From: an uncultured Allomuricauda sp.
GTDB lineage: Bacteria; Bacteroidota; Bacteroidia; Flavobacteriales; Flavobacteriaceae
Assembly: GCA_937911965.1 (NCBI GenBank)
Contig: CALDPL010000055.1
Span: forward strand, 1 to 6,207
DNA: 6,207 nt
Reading direction: 5' to 3'
Notes under the pieces: generated by a model
What the model saw: only the letters and a program-made list of their open reading frames with translations
Databases searched by the model: none
What the model was told of the DNA's origin: nothing
Part shown: one piece after another, positions 5,423-6,207 of the stretch
Layout: every line of letters begins with the position of its first letter
How positions within the stretch are numbered: position 1 is the stretch's first letter
Position numbers and translations under genes: made by a program

Positions 5423-5890
5423 ATGTTACTGTACTTGGACATAGATGGTGTAATGGTTCCAGCCAATTCTTGGAAAAGACCGGAGTTGTTGGAGGATGGC
5501 TTTCCTGTATTTAGTTCCAAGGCGGTTAAGTCACTAAATAAAATCATTTCCAATTCAAATGCAGATATTGTATTGACCACCTCCAATAAGCATATGTATT
5601 CTCTAAGGAATTGGAATGATATTTTTAGTCGTAGAAACATCAATGTTAATAAAATATCCAGACTTCCTAGAAACACTGGTCATTTGTGTAGAAAAGAAGA
5701 ATTAATTCATTGGTTCAATAACGATGAAAGCAAAAAAGATTTCTTAATTATAGACGATGATAAATCCTTGAATGGATTGCCTGAATATTTAAAAAGTAAA
5801 TTGATACAAACCAGTGGTTCAGTTGGCTTAACAGAACATTTGGCTGATGAAGCATTAAAAAAAATCGAAAAATTAAGGCTTGTCGGTTAA
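5423..5890 (+). CDS. HAD-superfamily phosphatase-like protein (RNA-repair-associated HAD type)
   Basis: The 155-residue protein opens with HAD motif I at its very N-terminus, LYLDIDGV, with the nucleophile Asp6 and acid/base Asp8. Motif II is DIVLTTS (Thr53 or Ser54). A candidate motif III lysine is K91 within RKEELIHWF, and motif IV is FLIIDDDKS (Asp111-113). There is no long cap insertion, so it is a minimal HAD. The small size and the DIDGV...IVLTTS...IIDDD spacing fit the HAD family described as a domain of Swiss-army-knife RNA-repair proteins, whose likely role is removal of terminal phosphates from nucleic acids; other small-molecule phosphatases cannot be excluded. No signal peptide or membrane segment is seen. 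It lies 17 bases after the end of the ParB/Srx-like frame and shares its AT-rich composition, which suggests the two arrived and worked as a pair, although a promoter directly before it could let it be expressed alone. Confidence 0.8.
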   Translation: MLLYLDIDGVMVPANSWKRPELLEDGFPVFSSKAVKSLNKIISNSNADIVLTTSNKHMYSLRNWNDIFSRRNINVNKISRLPRNTGHLCRKEELIHWFNNDESKKDFLIIDDDKSLNGLPEYLKSKLIQTSGSVGLTEHLADEALKKIEKLRLVG

Positions 5891-5997
5891 CGTATGGCCT
5901 CGGGTACGGCCCCTCCTTCTTATTCCAGATTGGCCCTGAAGAAAGTCAAACTATCGGATTTCGTTTTTTTGTCCTTTTCCAAGTGACGACATTTAAT
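5891..5997. other. Region between the HAD gene and the minus-strand remnant
   Basis: I see no supported gene here. There is a T7 run near 5964 without a convincing stem before it, and short GGCC-rich repeats just after the HAD stop codon. Together with the doubtful minus-strand frame at 5998-6207 it forms a 317-base stretch lacking an intact gene. Confidence 0.4.
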
Positions 5998-6207
5998 TTA
6001 TAGCCTGTAGCCTTCGGATAAACCAGAGTGGTCCAAAATGTCCGTGTTTTTAATTCTATTCAGATACAGAACACACTTAATATAAGAATATTTACCCACC
6101 CATTCACCTAAAGTTATCCATTGGTTTTATGTTGATTTACAGGTAAATATTAAATTCAAATCCTGTATAAATTCAAAATCGTCCATCCATTTAATATCCA
6201 TATTATC
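5998..6207 (-). pseudogene. Possible 3' remnant of a minus-strand gene, with an in-frame stop
   Basis: Reading the minus strand from the right edge, one frame gives 26 codons (including KWMDDFEFIQDLNLIF), a TAA at 6129-6127, then 42 further codons in the same frame (including LGEWVGKYSYIKCVLYLNRI and ending GLSEGYRL) to TAA 6000-5998. The amino-acid content looks protein-like (tryptophans, helix-like hydrophobic spacing), but an open run of 42 codons can occur by chance and I recognise no family. The gene body would lie beyond the window. Confidence 0.3.
6135..6148. repeat. 14-bp perfect palindrome
   Basis: ATTTAC-AG-GTAAAT is a perfect dyad with a two-base centre, next to the in-frame stop of the minus-strand remnant. 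It shares the GTAAAT half with the hairpin at 5-34 and the dyad at 1924-1932. It may be a regulator half-site pair or chance in AT-rich DNA. Confidence 0.3.

Overview
The window looks like an accessory region of a Bacteroidota chromosome, most likely from a marine-type Flavobacteriaceae member. This rests on protein style (a RecQ-type phosphoribosyltransferase tail, an MqsA-like protein with SPxTG and CxDSG in place of the zinc cysteines), weak ribosome binding sites and promoter-like TAnnTTTG elements. The genus cannot be read from the sequence. I saw no rRNA, tRNA, CRISPR array or transposase.

Left block (1-1398, AT-rich). The 3' end of a phosphoribosyltransferase (PRTase) domain gene has an in-frame stop and a perfect hairpin at its left edge. 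Four bases after it comes an intact DprA-like (SLOG-fold) gene. The PRTase tail resembles the one fused to some RecQ helicases, so this may be the remnant of a RecQ-PRTase/DprA accessory or defence module.

Central block (about 1497-4983, visibly GC-richer). A small four-cysteine protein is followed by a 315-base gap holding a dense cluster of palindromes. Three helix-turn-helix genes then run in the same direction: an XRE-ImmA/IrrE protein whose HExxH motif reads RELGH, an MqsA-like HTH protein with a C-terminal Panacea (DUF4065/SocA) antitoxin domain, and a short XRE regulator with a C-terminal helix. The last two are 20 bases apart and look co-transcribed. The layout resembles a toxin-antitoxin or regulatory locus, but no recognisable toxin is present.

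Right block (4995-6207, AT-rich again). A ParB/sulfiredoxin-like gene is cut by an in-frame TAA, with its homologous-looking C-terminus continuing in the same frame. A small HAD-family phosphatase gene follows, with a good Bacteroidota-type promoter right against its start. On the minus strand at the right edge is a weakly supported gene tail that also carries an in-frame stop.

Overall the window is a mosaic of short modules with different base composition and at least two visibly damaged genes, as expected of a defence or mobile-gene hotspot. Family assignments rest on motif recognition by eye; no database search was possible.
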